A DNA stretch of 8,369 nt from Atribacterota bacterium (lineage in GTDB: Bacteria > Atribacterota > Phoenicimicrobiia > Phoenicimicrobiales > Phoenicimicrobiaceae). The notes beneath the pieces are model-generated. The model was not told the origin of the DNA and did not search any database. It saw only the letters and a program-made list of their open reading frames with translations. Below are positions 1 to 6,328 of this stretch, in pieces. The position numbers were made by a program, and so were the translations under genes. The DNA lies in the NCBI GenBank assembly GCA_030599445.1, contig JAUVOA010000057.1:1-8369 (forward strand). Direction: 5' to 3'. Position 1 is the first letter of the stretch. The number at the start of each line of letters is the position of its first letter.

Positions 1-417
1 AAAATCGGGATTCATTTCACTTTTACAAACAATTTTACATTCATAATGAAATCCTGATATATTAATAATAGGAGTGTCTACTTTTTGTGCTGGAACAATG
101 GTTAAATTACATTCTTTGAATTTATCAAAATCTCGACCGGACTTAGTACCGCAAAAATTTAATGCTCCCTTTAAGTCATCAGTTGGGATACTAACCGTAA
201 AACTGGAGGCCTTTTCAATAATATGATGGGTAAAGCGGCTCTTTCTAACCATGACTGTCATTATAGGTTTTTTCCACATAAATCCGATTGCAGCCCAACC
301 TATAGTCATAACATTTATTTTTTCATCATCTTTGAACTTAGCTACCAGGAATGCCCCTTTGGATTTTATCTGTTGCATAACTTCTTCGGTAACAGCTAAA
401 TAATTAACATTTTTCAT
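1..417 (-). CDS. Flavin reductase-like (flavoredoxin-type) FMN-binding protein, 3' end cut by window
   Basis: Reading leftward from an ATG at 417, an open frame of 139 codons runs off the window without a stop, so the C-terminal part (perhaps 40-60 residues by family length) is missing. The protein has the hallmarks of the flavin reductase-like split-barrel family: TIGWAAIGFMWKKPIM at about residues 38-53, the VRKSRFTHHII segment at 57-67, FTVSIPTDDL at 73-82, and the FCGTKSGRDFDKF motif at 88-100, which in the family contacts the FMN phosphate. Members bind FMN and act as NAD(P)H:flavin reductases or as flavoredoxin-like electron carriers in the cytoplasm; which one cannot be told here. AAGGAG lies just upstream (about 429-434). 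The gene sits 48 nt after the PC4-like gene in the same direction and is probably co-transcribed. Family assignment is firm; substrate is unknown. Confidence 0.88.
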   Translation of the reverse strand, partial: MKNVNYLAVTEEVMQQIKSKGAFLVAKFKDDEKINVMTIGWAAIGFMWKKPIMTVMVRKSRFTHHIIEKASSFTVSIPTDDLKGALNFCGTKSGRDFDKFKECNLTIVPAQKVDTPIINISGFHYECKIVCKSEMNPDF

Positions 418-465
418 ATAAATTTTTCTCCTTAAAGATACAATAATAATTATATTTTAATTTTC

Positions 466-678
466 TTAATCAACTTCCTTTAATTTCTCTACCATTTTCA
501 CAAAATCATCTATCCATTCCGCGGCAAAGTTTACACCTTTAGGAGTGGGAATGTACTCATCTCCGTCTTTCACTTTTACATATTGCCTTAAATCAACTCT
601 CTCTACTCCTCGAAACTCACCGATAGATAAAACTAATCTTTTATTATCGGTAACATCTAACTGCCCAATCTGCTTCAT
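466..678 (-). CDS. PC4/YdbC-like single-stranded nucleic-acid binding protein
   Basis: This 70-residue protein matches the small bacterial form of the PC4 (transcriptional coactivator p15) fold. A strand-rich core, RLVLSIGEFRGVERVDLRQYV (about residues 14-34), is followed by an EYIPTPKGVNF hairpin (42-52) and a C-terminal helix, AAEWIDDFVKMVEKLK (53-68). In the family the beta sheet binds single-stranded DNA or RNA as a dimer, and the helix makes the dimer interface. The length is normal for the stand-alone bacterial version, exemplified by lactococcal YdbC. A GGGAG site lies about 8 nt before the ATG. It is the middle gene of a leftward trio, 39 nt after an unrecognised gene and 48 nt before the flavin reductase-like gene. 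A role in transcription, repair or ssDNA protection is known or proposed for the family; the specific role here is inferred only. Confidence 0.85.
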   Translation of the reverse strand: MKQIGQLDVTDNKRLVLSIGEFRGVERVDLRQYVKVKDGDEYIPTPKGVNFAAEWIDDFVKMVEKLKEVD

Positions 679-717
679 ATTTTATTTCTCCCTTCTTTTT
701 TATCTTTCCTATTTTTC

Positions 718-1041
718 CTAATCTACATCTCGCATCATATTTCTTTCCCCGAAATCTGCCAAATTAATCATTTTAACTGAATTATTTTTATATAACTTTC
801 TAATCTTCTCTACCTCTTGCTTGAAATTAGAAGAGATAATTATTTCTAATAAAGCGATATTTCTCGCATAATTAATTACATTTTGGTGAGGAGGTGAGAA
901 AACGATAATATAACACTTTATTATTTTATTTTTCGCTATATACTCTTCCAAACTTCTAAGGCATACTATACCTAACTTCTGTGTAAAAGATACAACTACT
1001 TTTTCTTTTTTATCATCTTGTTTTTTTCTTTTGAAAAACAT
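718..1041 (-). CDS. Hypothetical protein, 107 residues, basic N-terminus, possible Mrr-like alpha/beta half-fold
   Basis: I do not recognise this protein. I place the start at the ATG at 1041 because AAGAAGGA (1048-1055) lies 6 nt before it. An ATG at 1047 abuts that site with no spacing. A longer frame from a TTG at 1122 would translate AT-rich intergenic DNA, including a doubled AATTCAAA phrase and a TTGACA hexamer. The protein starts with a lysine-rich stretch (residues 4-14). It then has alternating strand-like (VVVSF, IIKCYIIVFS) and helix-like segments and an INYARNIALLEIIIS stretch at about 56-70, with no signal peptide or membrane span. The order QK, helix, hydrophobic strand, helix with an NYARN-type turn loosely resembles the C-terminal half of Mrr-type PD-(D/E)XK domains, but no full catalytic set is visible. 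It is the first gene of the leftward trio. Confidence 0.6.
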   Translation of the reverse strand: MFFKRKKQDDKKEKVVVSFTQKLGIVCLRSLEEYIAKNKIIKCYIIVFSPPHQNVINYARNIALLEIIISSNFKQEVEKIRKLYKNNSVKMINLADFGERNMMRDVD

Positions 1042-1267
1042 ACACATTCCTTCTTGAATTAAAAACTCAAAGCTAAAAGCGAAAAACCATAATTCAAAAT
1101 TCAAAACCTTAAAATCTGTCAATCTACTAATTAACCAATTATAATTATATTAGTATTAGTAAATAGTGATCAGCATATTATATTGCCTATCGTGTGAAAA
1201 AAAATAGAATTCAAAAAACGCAAAACCATATTATGATAAAAATTCTGTATATATTTTTAGATTTTTT
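1042..1267. other. AT-rich intergenic region upstream of the leftward trio
   Basis: There is no convincing gene here. On the minus strand a TTGACA hexamer (1117-1122) could be a -35, but no good -10 stands 16-18 nt downstream. Two overlapping TATAAT-like words lie near 1139-1152 without a good -35. A doubled AATTCAAA phrase (1091-1106) and a CTAATTAACCAATTA stretch (1126-1140) resemble the dispersed phrases seen in other gaps of this window. The trio promoter is probably in this region but I cannot pin it down. Confidence 0.4.
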
Positions 1268-1320
1268 GTAGGGGTCGGATTTATTCGATCCGAAACGGAT
1301 TCGATGAATCGAACCCCTAC
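1268..1320. repeat. REP/MITE-like imperfect palindrome (25-nt arms, 3-nt loop)
   Basis: Arms 1268-1292 and 1296-1320 surround the loop AAA. Nineteen of 25 positions are Watson-Crick pairs and three more are G-T wobbles. The outer ends GTAGGGGT and ACCCCTAC pair almost perfectly, as do the inner ATCCG and CGGAT. It is more GC-rich than its surroundings. No T-run follows on either strand (the T-run is on the GTAGGGG side), so it does not look like an intrinsic terminator for the upstream DUF3160 gene. The form resembles GTAGGGG-type REP or MITE palindromes scattered in environmental bacterial genomes; whether it is multicopy here cannot be seen. Confidence 0.7.
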
Positions 1321-1369
1321 TTCCTAAACACCATCCGCTAATAATCTTTTGACTCCTGAATTCTTCTTT

Positions 1370-1459
1370 GCGAGATACGACTCACGAGATACGAGATACG
1401 ATACTTTAATTCCTGATTCTTGAGCAATTTTCCTAACGCGATACTCGATACGCGATACT
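1370..1459. repeat. GATAC-phrase short repeat cluster
   Basis: Short variants of CGAGATACGA and CGCGATACTCGATAC recur at 1370-1406 and 1436-1459, separated by CTGATTCTTGAGC. A related block with the same order (CTGATTCTT, then ACGCGATACTC) stands at 6162-6188, and TATACTCGATACTATAC occurs near 6269-6286. The units are irregular in spacing, so this is neither a CRISPR array nor a strict tandem repeat. It lies just after the stop of the DUF3160 gene and carries no open frame of note. Confidence 0.6.
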
Positions 1460-1471
1460 ATTTCAATTAAT

Positions 1472-3616
1472 TCATTCTCCGATAAAAGACCTCACCCAAT
1501 CAGGTTGATTCGGTCTTTCTCTCTTTTCTCCCATCTCCTGCCATTTTTCATCGGTCAACCTATCTTCCATAGGATGTTTGAATTCATAATAAGAAAAAAC
1601 AGCACCACGACAGATTCTGACTCCCCGGGTATCATCTATTATAACATAGATATTAAATGGTGAACCAACCCCTTCCTCTAAAACTTGTCCGGTATTTACA
1701 TCAGTATGGACATCTGCCACAATTTCCATCTTTTCATCAGTATCAGAAGTTATCTTCTCTAAAATTTCTGAGGGGAATTCCTTTAAAGAAGTAAGTTTTT
1801 TCCCGATATTCCAGATAAGTTCATATTCCTCATTATCTAAGGGTGTACTACTAATTTCTTTTTCAGAAATGATTTTTAGCTTATCCAATAATTTTTCAAA
1901 TTCTTTTATCTTCTCCGGAATTCCTTCGATAGCCAGGTCAAGAGCAATAAGATTATTTCTTAAATCTTTCATCATCTCTTCTAATCTGGCATAGACTTCC
2001 GGATAAGGTTCAACATAGCCATAAGTCGACTTTGGTTCTGGAGGCATCCCCTTACCCGCCATAGTATAACTCTGTTTGGCATATAAAATGGTATCATGCC
2101 TTAATTCAGTCCAGGAACCCAGTACGGTCTGTAGCTCCTTATCTATCCAGGCAGGACCTTGCATAAAGCAAGGTAAATTTGTATTTTTGTTCTCCTCCAA
2201 TAAGGTGAGCAATGCATAAAGCCAGCGCCAGTAGAGATTCTGTTTCCATTCTTCTATGGTTTTAAGAGAAAATTCCTCTTTTAAATTATTTAATTGATTA
2301 TAATACTCGGTGTACTCAGTATCTCCTTCTACCTCTAAAATTTCCAGTGCCCTCTTTGACCCCAGCACAGCACATATATCTAATCCCCGGGGGAAAGCCC
2401 TGACTGGTCCAAAGTTGGGGATAATCTCCATGGTAAAGGGTTTCTTATCACCAGTATATTGCATAATTATCTTCTCGTCTTTCACTCCAAATACTAATTC
2501 CTGAAACATATAAGAATCTGGAATAAATCTCTGTGCCATAAATCTGAAACCTTTAGTTGAAACTCTAAAATCCCCATCCTCTGTAAAAGCTAAACCAGAG
2601 AGAATTTTAGGTACTCTTAATTGTATCGCCTTATCAATAAATTCAGCGAGTTTTTCTTGGTTATCATATTTGTCCACTGATTCATTGGGGGGAAATATTT
2701 CCTTAATAAGTTTTATATAGTCATCGACATATAAATCATCAGTCTTTCCCACAAAATAGACTGTAGGCTCATAAATCATCTTCCATAATTTAAAGGCATT
2801 TTCATTTCTTAAAAGAGCATCAGCCATTAAAATGGCTTGCAAAGTCATCTTCTTACCATAAGTTATAGCTGGTTCTTCTGAGGCCGGTCTTAATTTAAAA
2901 TCAATGCGCCCATACCACATCATCGCCTTAAAATAATTCTCCAATTTTTCATTTCTGGTGTAATGGCCTCTGGGGATATACTGGCTATAATCTTCGTAAG
3001 CATAAGGGGTCTGATAGATACTGGGGGTTTTTATATAGGTTAAAAGTTCTCTAAACTCTAATCCTTTGTGATTCTTTATATTTTCACATTCTTGTTCCAC
3101 TAATTCTTCTATCTCATAACCAGCCTGATACCCAGTATCAAACTGTCTTTTAGCTACTGCAAAAAAACCGATATTTAATCTGGCAGCCTCTTTAACATTT
3201 TCGGTATAGGCTTCTCTAAATTGCTCAATAGAAAGTTCGAGCATTCGGTCAGTAAGTTCGACTGCTGAATTATAAAGTTTTTCTACTTCTAAAATTCGCA
3301 AAAGATAATCAAAAAATAGATGACCGGTATGGAGAACTGCGTCAGTAGTTATAAATATAGGCTGGTTGGTATCTTTGCACTCTAAGTAAATATCACTTAT
3401 CTCCTTATAATATGCAGGTGAAACTGCAAAACCATTTTTTCTAAGAAGTTCTGATGCTGCAGGAGAAAGATGAAATTGACGAATATTGGAGATATCTTCA
3501 AGAGAATATAAGTCTTTTTTATTTTCTGCTGAAAAGATTGATGAAGTTAATAGAAAAAAGAGGAGTACCAAATATAGAAAACAAATTATAATTGTTTTAA
3601 AATTAATTCTTTTCAT
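1472..3616 (-). CDS. Exported DUF3160 family protein
   Basis: The 714-residue product begins with a typical signal peptide: MKRINFK, a long hydrophobic core (about residues 9-24), and a likely cut after SIFSA (residue 30). There is no lipobox cysteine, so it is probably periplasmic or secreted. The rest matches DUF3160 throughout: PIFITTDAVLHTGHLFFDYL near residues 86-105, FPRGLDICAVLGS near 405-420, LRHDTILYAKQSYT near 505-520, VADVHTDVNTGQVLEEGVG near 630-650, and a C-terminal AVFSYYEF...RLTDEKW segment. The biochemical role of DUF3160 is not established to my knowledge. I chose the ATG at 3616 because GGAG lies 9 nt upstream and it puts MKR directly before the hydrophobic core. An ATG at 3649 would add 11 residues with no ribosome site. 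A TTGAGA...TAATAT pair inside the upstream repeat could be a weak promoter. Confidence 0.87.
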   Translation of the reverse strand: MKRINFKTIIICFLYLVLLFFLLTSSIFSAENKKDLYSLEDISNIRQFHLSPAASELLRKNGFAVSPAYYKEISDIYLECKDTNQPIFITTDAVLHTGHLFFDYLLRILEVEKLYNSAVELTDRMLELSIEQFREAYTENVKEAARLNIGFFAVAKRQFDTGYQAGYEIEELVEQECENIKNHKGLEFRELLTYIKTPSIYQTPYAYEDYSQYIPRGHYTRNEKLENYFKAMMWYGRIDFKLRPASEEPAITYGKKMTLQAILMADALLRNENAFKLWKMIYEPTVYFVGKTDDLYVDDYIKLIKEIFPPNESVDKYDNQEKLAEFIDKAIQLRVPKILSGLAFTEDGDFRVSTKGFRFMAQRFIPDSYMFQELVFGVKDEKIIMQYTGDKKPFTMEIIPNFGPVRAFPRGLDICAVLGSKRALEILEVEGDTEYTEYYNQLNNLKEEFSLKTIEEWKQNLYWRWLYALLTLLEENKNTNLPCFMQGPAWIDKELQTVLGSWTELRHDTILYAKQSYTMAGKGMPPEPKSTYGYVEPYPEVYARLEEMMKDLRNNLIALDLAIEGIPEKIKEFEKLLDKLKIISEKEISSTPLDNEEYELIWNIGKKLTSLKEFPSEILEKITSDTDEKMEIVADVHTDVNTGQVLEEGVGSPFNIYVIIDDTRGVRICRGAVFSYYEFKHPMEDRLTDEKWQEMGEKRERPNQPDWVRSFIGE

Positions 3617-3660
3617 TTTATTCTTCTCCATCCTTTTAGTTGTTAGCATCTGGTCAGCTT

Positions 3661-3745
3661 GTTAACTATTTTATTGGTTAATTGGTTTAATATTAATTCT
3701 TCAATATTCTCTTTCTCAACTAGTTAACCAAGTAACCAACTAACT
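3661..3745 (-). repeat. Hairpin-forming interspersed repeat, copy 1 (TTGGTTA element)
   Basis: TTGGTTAATTGGTT (3674-3687) pairs with AACCAAGTAACCAA (3726-3739), 13 of 14 matched, around a 38-nt loop. The loop contains ATTAATTCTTCAATAT (3692-3707), which is the exact reverse complement of 8055-8070 in copy 2, and the flanking arms also align. A GTTAAC (3661-3666) and a repeated TAACTAA phrase lie outside the stem. It fills the gap between the phospholipase-like gene and the DUF3160 gene. No T-run follows the stem, so it is not a standard intrinsic terminator, but it could shape mRNA ends. Confidence 0.7.
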
Positions 3746-3759
3746 AATGGTAACATTCT

Positions 3760-4722
3760 TTACTCAATTGACTCCTTTAACAGGTCAAAAAAGCCATTTA
3801 AATAACCCAAACCCAGTAGTATATCTTTTTTCATTAAATCAATTAATTTCTGACTTTCCTTCGAATTTGCTACCCTGATTATCTCTTGTTCCTCAAGTAT
3901 AAGTAACTCTTGATCATTATCTAATATAGGAAATAATTTCATAGTTTCTCGATAAGACAAGGTAAAATCTTTTCTGGCTTCCTTACTTAGTTTAATGGTA
4001 CTATCCGCTACATCATCCATCTTAACAGTTTTTACCTCAGGAAGGAGATTATAAAACTCGTCTTTCTTGTGTTCAAAAAGATATCCATTAAAATCTTCAT
4101 AACCGTAATGAGCATTAGTAACCAGCACAGTCAGTTTTTTTACATTAAAGAATTTTTTAAAGAGGACATCCAAAGGAGCGGGATAAGTATGATAGGGTTG
4201 GGATATGTCTTCCAAATAATGGACTGCCCGGGCGGCAAACCTAAAACCCCAATAATTATCGCCTTTCCCAAAGGCAATTTTGGACATTTCAAAGAAGTGA
4301 TTGGCTCTTTTGGGGGCATCTCCGGCTTTCAGTAAACCTGCAAACACAGAAAAATACATATGGCGATACCCCTGACTTCCCCCGGTTAAAGTTTGTAATT
4401 TATTTAATTCTAAATTAGTATCTAAATCCCAATCCGGTTCGTCCGAATAATTTATAAGAATATCTAAGGCTTTCGTTTTTCCTCCAATCTCCCCCTCAAC
4501 ATATTTTATTACAAATTCCGGATTATATTCATCCCGGTCTATATCTTCATAAGTATAAGGAGTTATTTCGATTTCGGGGAAATTGTTTATCCAATCATTA
4601 TTTTTTGTGGCTAGTTCGGTATAAAAAAAGTGACTGTTCCAGGAAAACGCGTTTATAGAACTTAAGACTAAAACTGAAAGAATTAGCAGAATAAGAATTG
4701 ATATTTTCTTTTTAAGCTTCAC
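3760..4722 (-). CDS. Exported zinc-dependent phospholipase C / S1-P1 nuclease family protein
   Basis: This 320-residue product has a lysine-rich N-terminus, a hydrophobic core (residues 8-23) and a probable signal cleavage after NAFS (residue 27). Cleavage there leaves W28 as the first mature residue, as in Bacillus cereus PLC, where the Trp1 amino group binds zinc. The zinc ligands fit: H31, an aspartate near D97/D99, H121, H168-x3-D172-x5-H178 (HYLEDISQPYH) and H205-x3-E209 (HYGYE). The last two spacings equal H118/D122/H128 and H142/E146 of B. cereus PLC. The family cleaves phosphodiester bonds in phospholipids or nucleic acids outside the cell; the substrate here is not determined. The start is GTG, supported by AGGAGG at 4728-4733 with 5-nt spacing. 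It lies upstream of another exported protein gene, 143 nt from that gene's start. Family is firm, activity inferred. Confidence 0.87.
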   Translation of the reverse strand: MKLKKKISILILLILSVLVLSSINAFSWNSHFFYTELATKNNDWINNFPEIEITPYTYEDIDRDEYNPEFVIKYVEGEIGGKTKALDILINYSDEPDWDLDTNLELNKLQTLTGGSQGYRHMYFSVFAGLLKAGDAPKRANHFFEMSKIAFGKGDNYWGFRFAARAVHYLEDISQPYHTYPAPLDVLFKKFFNVKKLTVLVTNAHYGYEDFNGYLFEHKKDEFYNLLPEVKTVKMDDVADSTIKLSKEARKDFTLSYRETMKLFPILDNDQELLILEEQEIIRVANSKESQKLIDLMKKDILLGLGYLNGFFDLLKESIE

Positions 4723-4739
4723 AATTACCTCCTAAATAT

Positions 4740-4818
4740 TTTTTGGGTTCCCACTGCCTGCTTTCGCAGAGCCTACCCTCGTAAAAATAGGGGCACAAGT
4801 TTCGCGAGAATGAAAGAA
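4740..4818. repeat. GC-richer intergenic palindrome remnant
   Basis: Between the Ldh_2 stop and the phospholipase-like start, the DNA becomes GC-richer and holds small stems: CTGC-TTTC-GCAG at 4758-4769 and CCCT/AGGG around 4776-4793. The phrases CCTGCTTTCGCAG and TTTCGCGAGAATGA look like decayed versions of the CCTGCTTTCGCAGGAATGA type of dispersed palindrome common in environmental genomes. This comparison is from memory and is weak. No promoter for the phospholipase-like gene is obvious within it. Confidence 0.4.
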
Positions 4819-4819
4819 A

Positions 4820-4831
4820 AAGTAATTACTT
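4820..4831 (-). terminator. Possible weak terminator of the Ldh_2 gene
   Basis: AAGTAATTACTT is a perfect 12-bp palindrome 5 nt after the Ldh_2 stop codon. Read leftward it is followed by a T-rich stretch, TTTCTTTC. The stem is short, AT-only apart from two G-C pairs, and has no loop beyond what pairing strain would open, so termination would be inefficient. Confidence 0.25.
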
Positions 4832-4836
4832 CTATT

Positions 4837-5958
4837 TTATTTTTCAAAAGGGAATTTATACTGGTTCAATCCAAGTTCTTCTTTTAAAGTAATAATCTGC
4901 TGTTGAAGATTCTTATTAATGGGTGCGCCTTTATCTTTTCTCTCTAACCAGGCCAGATATTCTTTTTCACCGGCGGTGTAAATTCTTTCTGCTTCAGGAG
5001 CTTTTTTAGAAGCACGAAGGGAACGAAGAATATCTCCGCTTATCTTCTTAAATGATTTAAGGTCTACAAAGGAAGATATGTTAATTGCTATAAAAAAATG
5101 TCCCAGATTAATGGGTACTGGTTTACCTTCTTCTACTCCTGATAACATTTTAAGAAACTTTCCGTTTTGCAGGGCAGCCGAAAGGATTTCTACTACAGCA
5201 GCATAACCATAACCTTTATAACCCGCAGTTTCTTCTCCAATACCACCTAAAGGAGCAAGAGCAGCTTTTCCTGTTTTTAAGTCTTGTAAAATTTGATGAG
5301 TATCTGTTCTGGTCTTCCCGTCTTCTCCGATCACCCAGCCCGGAGGAATTTCTTTTTCTGCCCGGTCATAAAATTCTATCTTCCCTCTCTGGGTAATGGA
5401 TGTAGCACAATCAAGGACAAAGGGAAATTCTTCGTCGGAGGGCATTCCAAAAGTTAAAGGATTGGTTCCTAACATATTTTCTATCCCAAAAGTAGGAGCA
5501 ATGGAAGGACGGGCATTAGTACCGGTAATTCCGATCATTCCTTCTTTAATGGCCATTAAAGCATAGTAGCCGGCAATTCCATAATGAGTTGAATTTCTTA
5601 CTGCAACCATTCCCAATCCCATCTTTTTTGCTTTTTTAATAGCCAGAGTCATGGACTTTTTGGCAATTACCTGTCCCATTCCATTGTGGCCGTCAATAAC
5701 CGCGGTGGTAGGACCATTTTTAACAATTTCCATATCTGTTTTTGGTGACTGGATCCCCGCTTTAATCCTGTCATAATAAATAGGTTTTAAGCGGCCAACG
5801 CCATGTGAATCTATCCCTCTTTTATCAGAAGTAATCAACACATCAGCACATATTCGGGCATCCTCTTCCGGAACTCCTATGCCCTTAAAAACATCGACCA
5901 TAAAATTTTCTAAACTATCGAAATCTACCCAAACGATATCCTTAGAATTATTATACAA
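4837..5958 (-). CDS. Malate/L-lactate dehydrogenase family (Ldh_2) NAD(P)-dependent oxidoreductase
   Basis: The product (373 residues from the TTG start) belongs to the Ldh_2 family, which reduces or oxidises 2-oxo/2-hydroxy acids and relatives with NAD(P)H in the cytoplasm. Seen in order: GVPEEDARICADVLITSDKRGIDSHGVGRL (about residues 28-57, with the conserved H52), the RNSTHYGIAGYY segment (121-132), LGTNPLTFGMP (163-173), VLDCATS (181-187) and GYKGYGYA (246-253). The family includes malate, lactate, sulfolactate, ureidoglycolate and cyclic-imine enzymes, and the substrate cannot be read from sequence. I chose TTG at 5958 because AAGGAGG stands 8 nt upstream. A GTG at 6018 would add 20 residues, has no ribosome site, and lies close to the predicted transcription start. 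It diverges from the GntR-tdh-kbl cluster, so a shared metabolic theme is possible but not shown. Confidence 0.87.
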   Translation of the reverse strand: MYNNSKDIVWVDFDSLENFMVDVFKGIGVPEEDARICADVLITSDKRGIDSHGVGRLKPIYYDRIKAGIQSPKTDMEIVKNGPTTAVIDGHNGMGQVIAKKSMTLAIKKAKKMGLGMVAVRNSTHYGIAGYYALMAIKEGMIGITGTNARPSIAPTFGIENMLGTNPLTFGMPSDEEFPFVLDCATSITQRGKIEFYDRAEKEIPPGWVIGEDGKTRTDTHQILQDLKTGKAALAPLGGIGEETAGYKGYGYAAVVEILSAALQNGKFLKMLSGVEEGKPVPINLGHFFIAINISSFVDLKSFKKISGDILRSLRASKKAPEAERIYTAGEKEYLAWLERKDKGAPINKNLQQQIITLKEELGLNQYKFPFEK

Positions 5959-5963
5959 GATTG

Positions 5964-5973
5964 CCCCCTCCTT
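5964..5973 (-). promoter_or_regulatory. Ribosome binding site that fixes the TTG start of the Ldh_2 gene
   Basis: On the minus strand AAGGAGGGGG contains a near-perfect anti-16S match (AAGGAGG, 5967-5973) with 8 nt to TTG at 5958. It lies inside the frame of the longer GTG-initiated reading, so that reading would contain an internal strong ribosome site. Confidence 0.75.
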
Positions 5974-6028
5974 TATTTTTGCATTGAGGTTTTTATGCGG
6001 ATTTGATAAATCAATCACTTTTAAGTTT

Positions 6029-6058
6029 AATATAACACAAAGTAAAAATGTTTTTCAA
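6029..6058 (-). promoter_or_regulatory. Predicted sigma70-type promoter of the Ldh_2 gene
   Basis: Reading leftward, TTGAAA (6053-6058) and TATATT (6029-6034) are separated by 18 nt. Transcription would start near 6022, giving a leader of about 63 nt before the TTG start and leaving almost no leader for the GTG at 6018. A TAATATA half-site (6028-6034) overlaps the -10 on the plus strand, but its partner half is absent. Confidence 0.55.
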
Positions 6059-6299
6059 TTATTTATTTGCGAATTTAGTTGTGTAGAAAGAAAAGTTATT
6101 CCTCTTTTATAGAAAAAATATAAAGAATATTTATTGCTTTTGTTTTCTATCTTTTTTATCTCTGATTCTTTTTCTTCACGCGATACTCAATACTATCTCA
6201 TCTTCTGGCTTCTTTATTCTATTTTTTTAACCAGCTAACCAGGTAACTAACTAACCAACTAATTAATTATATACTCGATACTATACTACAAATATAGGA
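6059..6299. repeat. Divergent intergenic region with phrase repeats
   Basis: This gap between the diverging Ldh_2 and GntR promoters holds no gene. It contains CTGATTCTT plus ACGCGATACTC (6162-6188), matching the order seen at 1413-1446. It also has a TTAACCAG/GCTAACCAGG/TAACTAACTAACC stretch (6228-6270) that corresponds to one arm of the TTGGTTA hairpin element in the same orientation as the copy at 3661-3745, without its loop core or second arm. TATACTCGATACTATAC follows at about 6269-6286. Confidence 0.55.
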
Positions 6300-6328
6300 T
6301 TGACATAACGATATTTTACTGATATATT
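6300..6328 (+). promoter_or_regulatory. Near-consensus promoter of the GntR regulator gene
   Basis: TTGACA (6300-6305, perfect -35) and TATATT (6323-6328, -10) are separated by exactly 17 nt. Transcription would begin near 6335, giving a leader of about 26 nt. It is the best promoter in the window and probably drives the regulator and tdh, perhaps also kbl. Confidence 0.8.

Noticed and set aside
58..72. Near match (13 of 15) to the GntR operator palindrome
   Set aside because: It lies inside the flavin reductase-like coding region and is a single imperfect copy, expected by chance in AT-rich DNA.
1042..1122. N-terminal extension of the 107-residue hypothetical protein from a TTG at 1122
   Set aside because: It translates AT-rich intergenic DNA with a doubled AATTCAAA phrase, its TTG is part of a TTGACA hexamer, and the only good ribosome site is at 1048-1055.
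1147..1161. Partial match (about 12 of 15) to the GntR operator palindrome upstream of the leftward trio
   Set aside because: The second half-site is broken and only one copy is present.
1268..1320. Intrinsic terminator for the DUF3160 gene
   Set aside because: Read leftward the stem is followed by an A-run, not a T-run, and it lies about 150 nt beyond the stop codon.
2310..2504. Rightward open stretch opposite the DUF3160 gene
   Set aside because: It lies wholly antisense to a well-supported gene, has no ribosome site and no recognisable protein features.
4069..4335. Rightward open stretch opposite the phospholipase-like gene
   Set aside because: It is an antisense shadow over the zinc-ligand region; composition follows the opposite-strand codons.
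5879..6112. Rightward open stretch over the Ldh_2 promoter and N-terminus
   Set aside because: It is antisense to the Ldh_2 start and its promoter, with no ribosome site or family resemblance.
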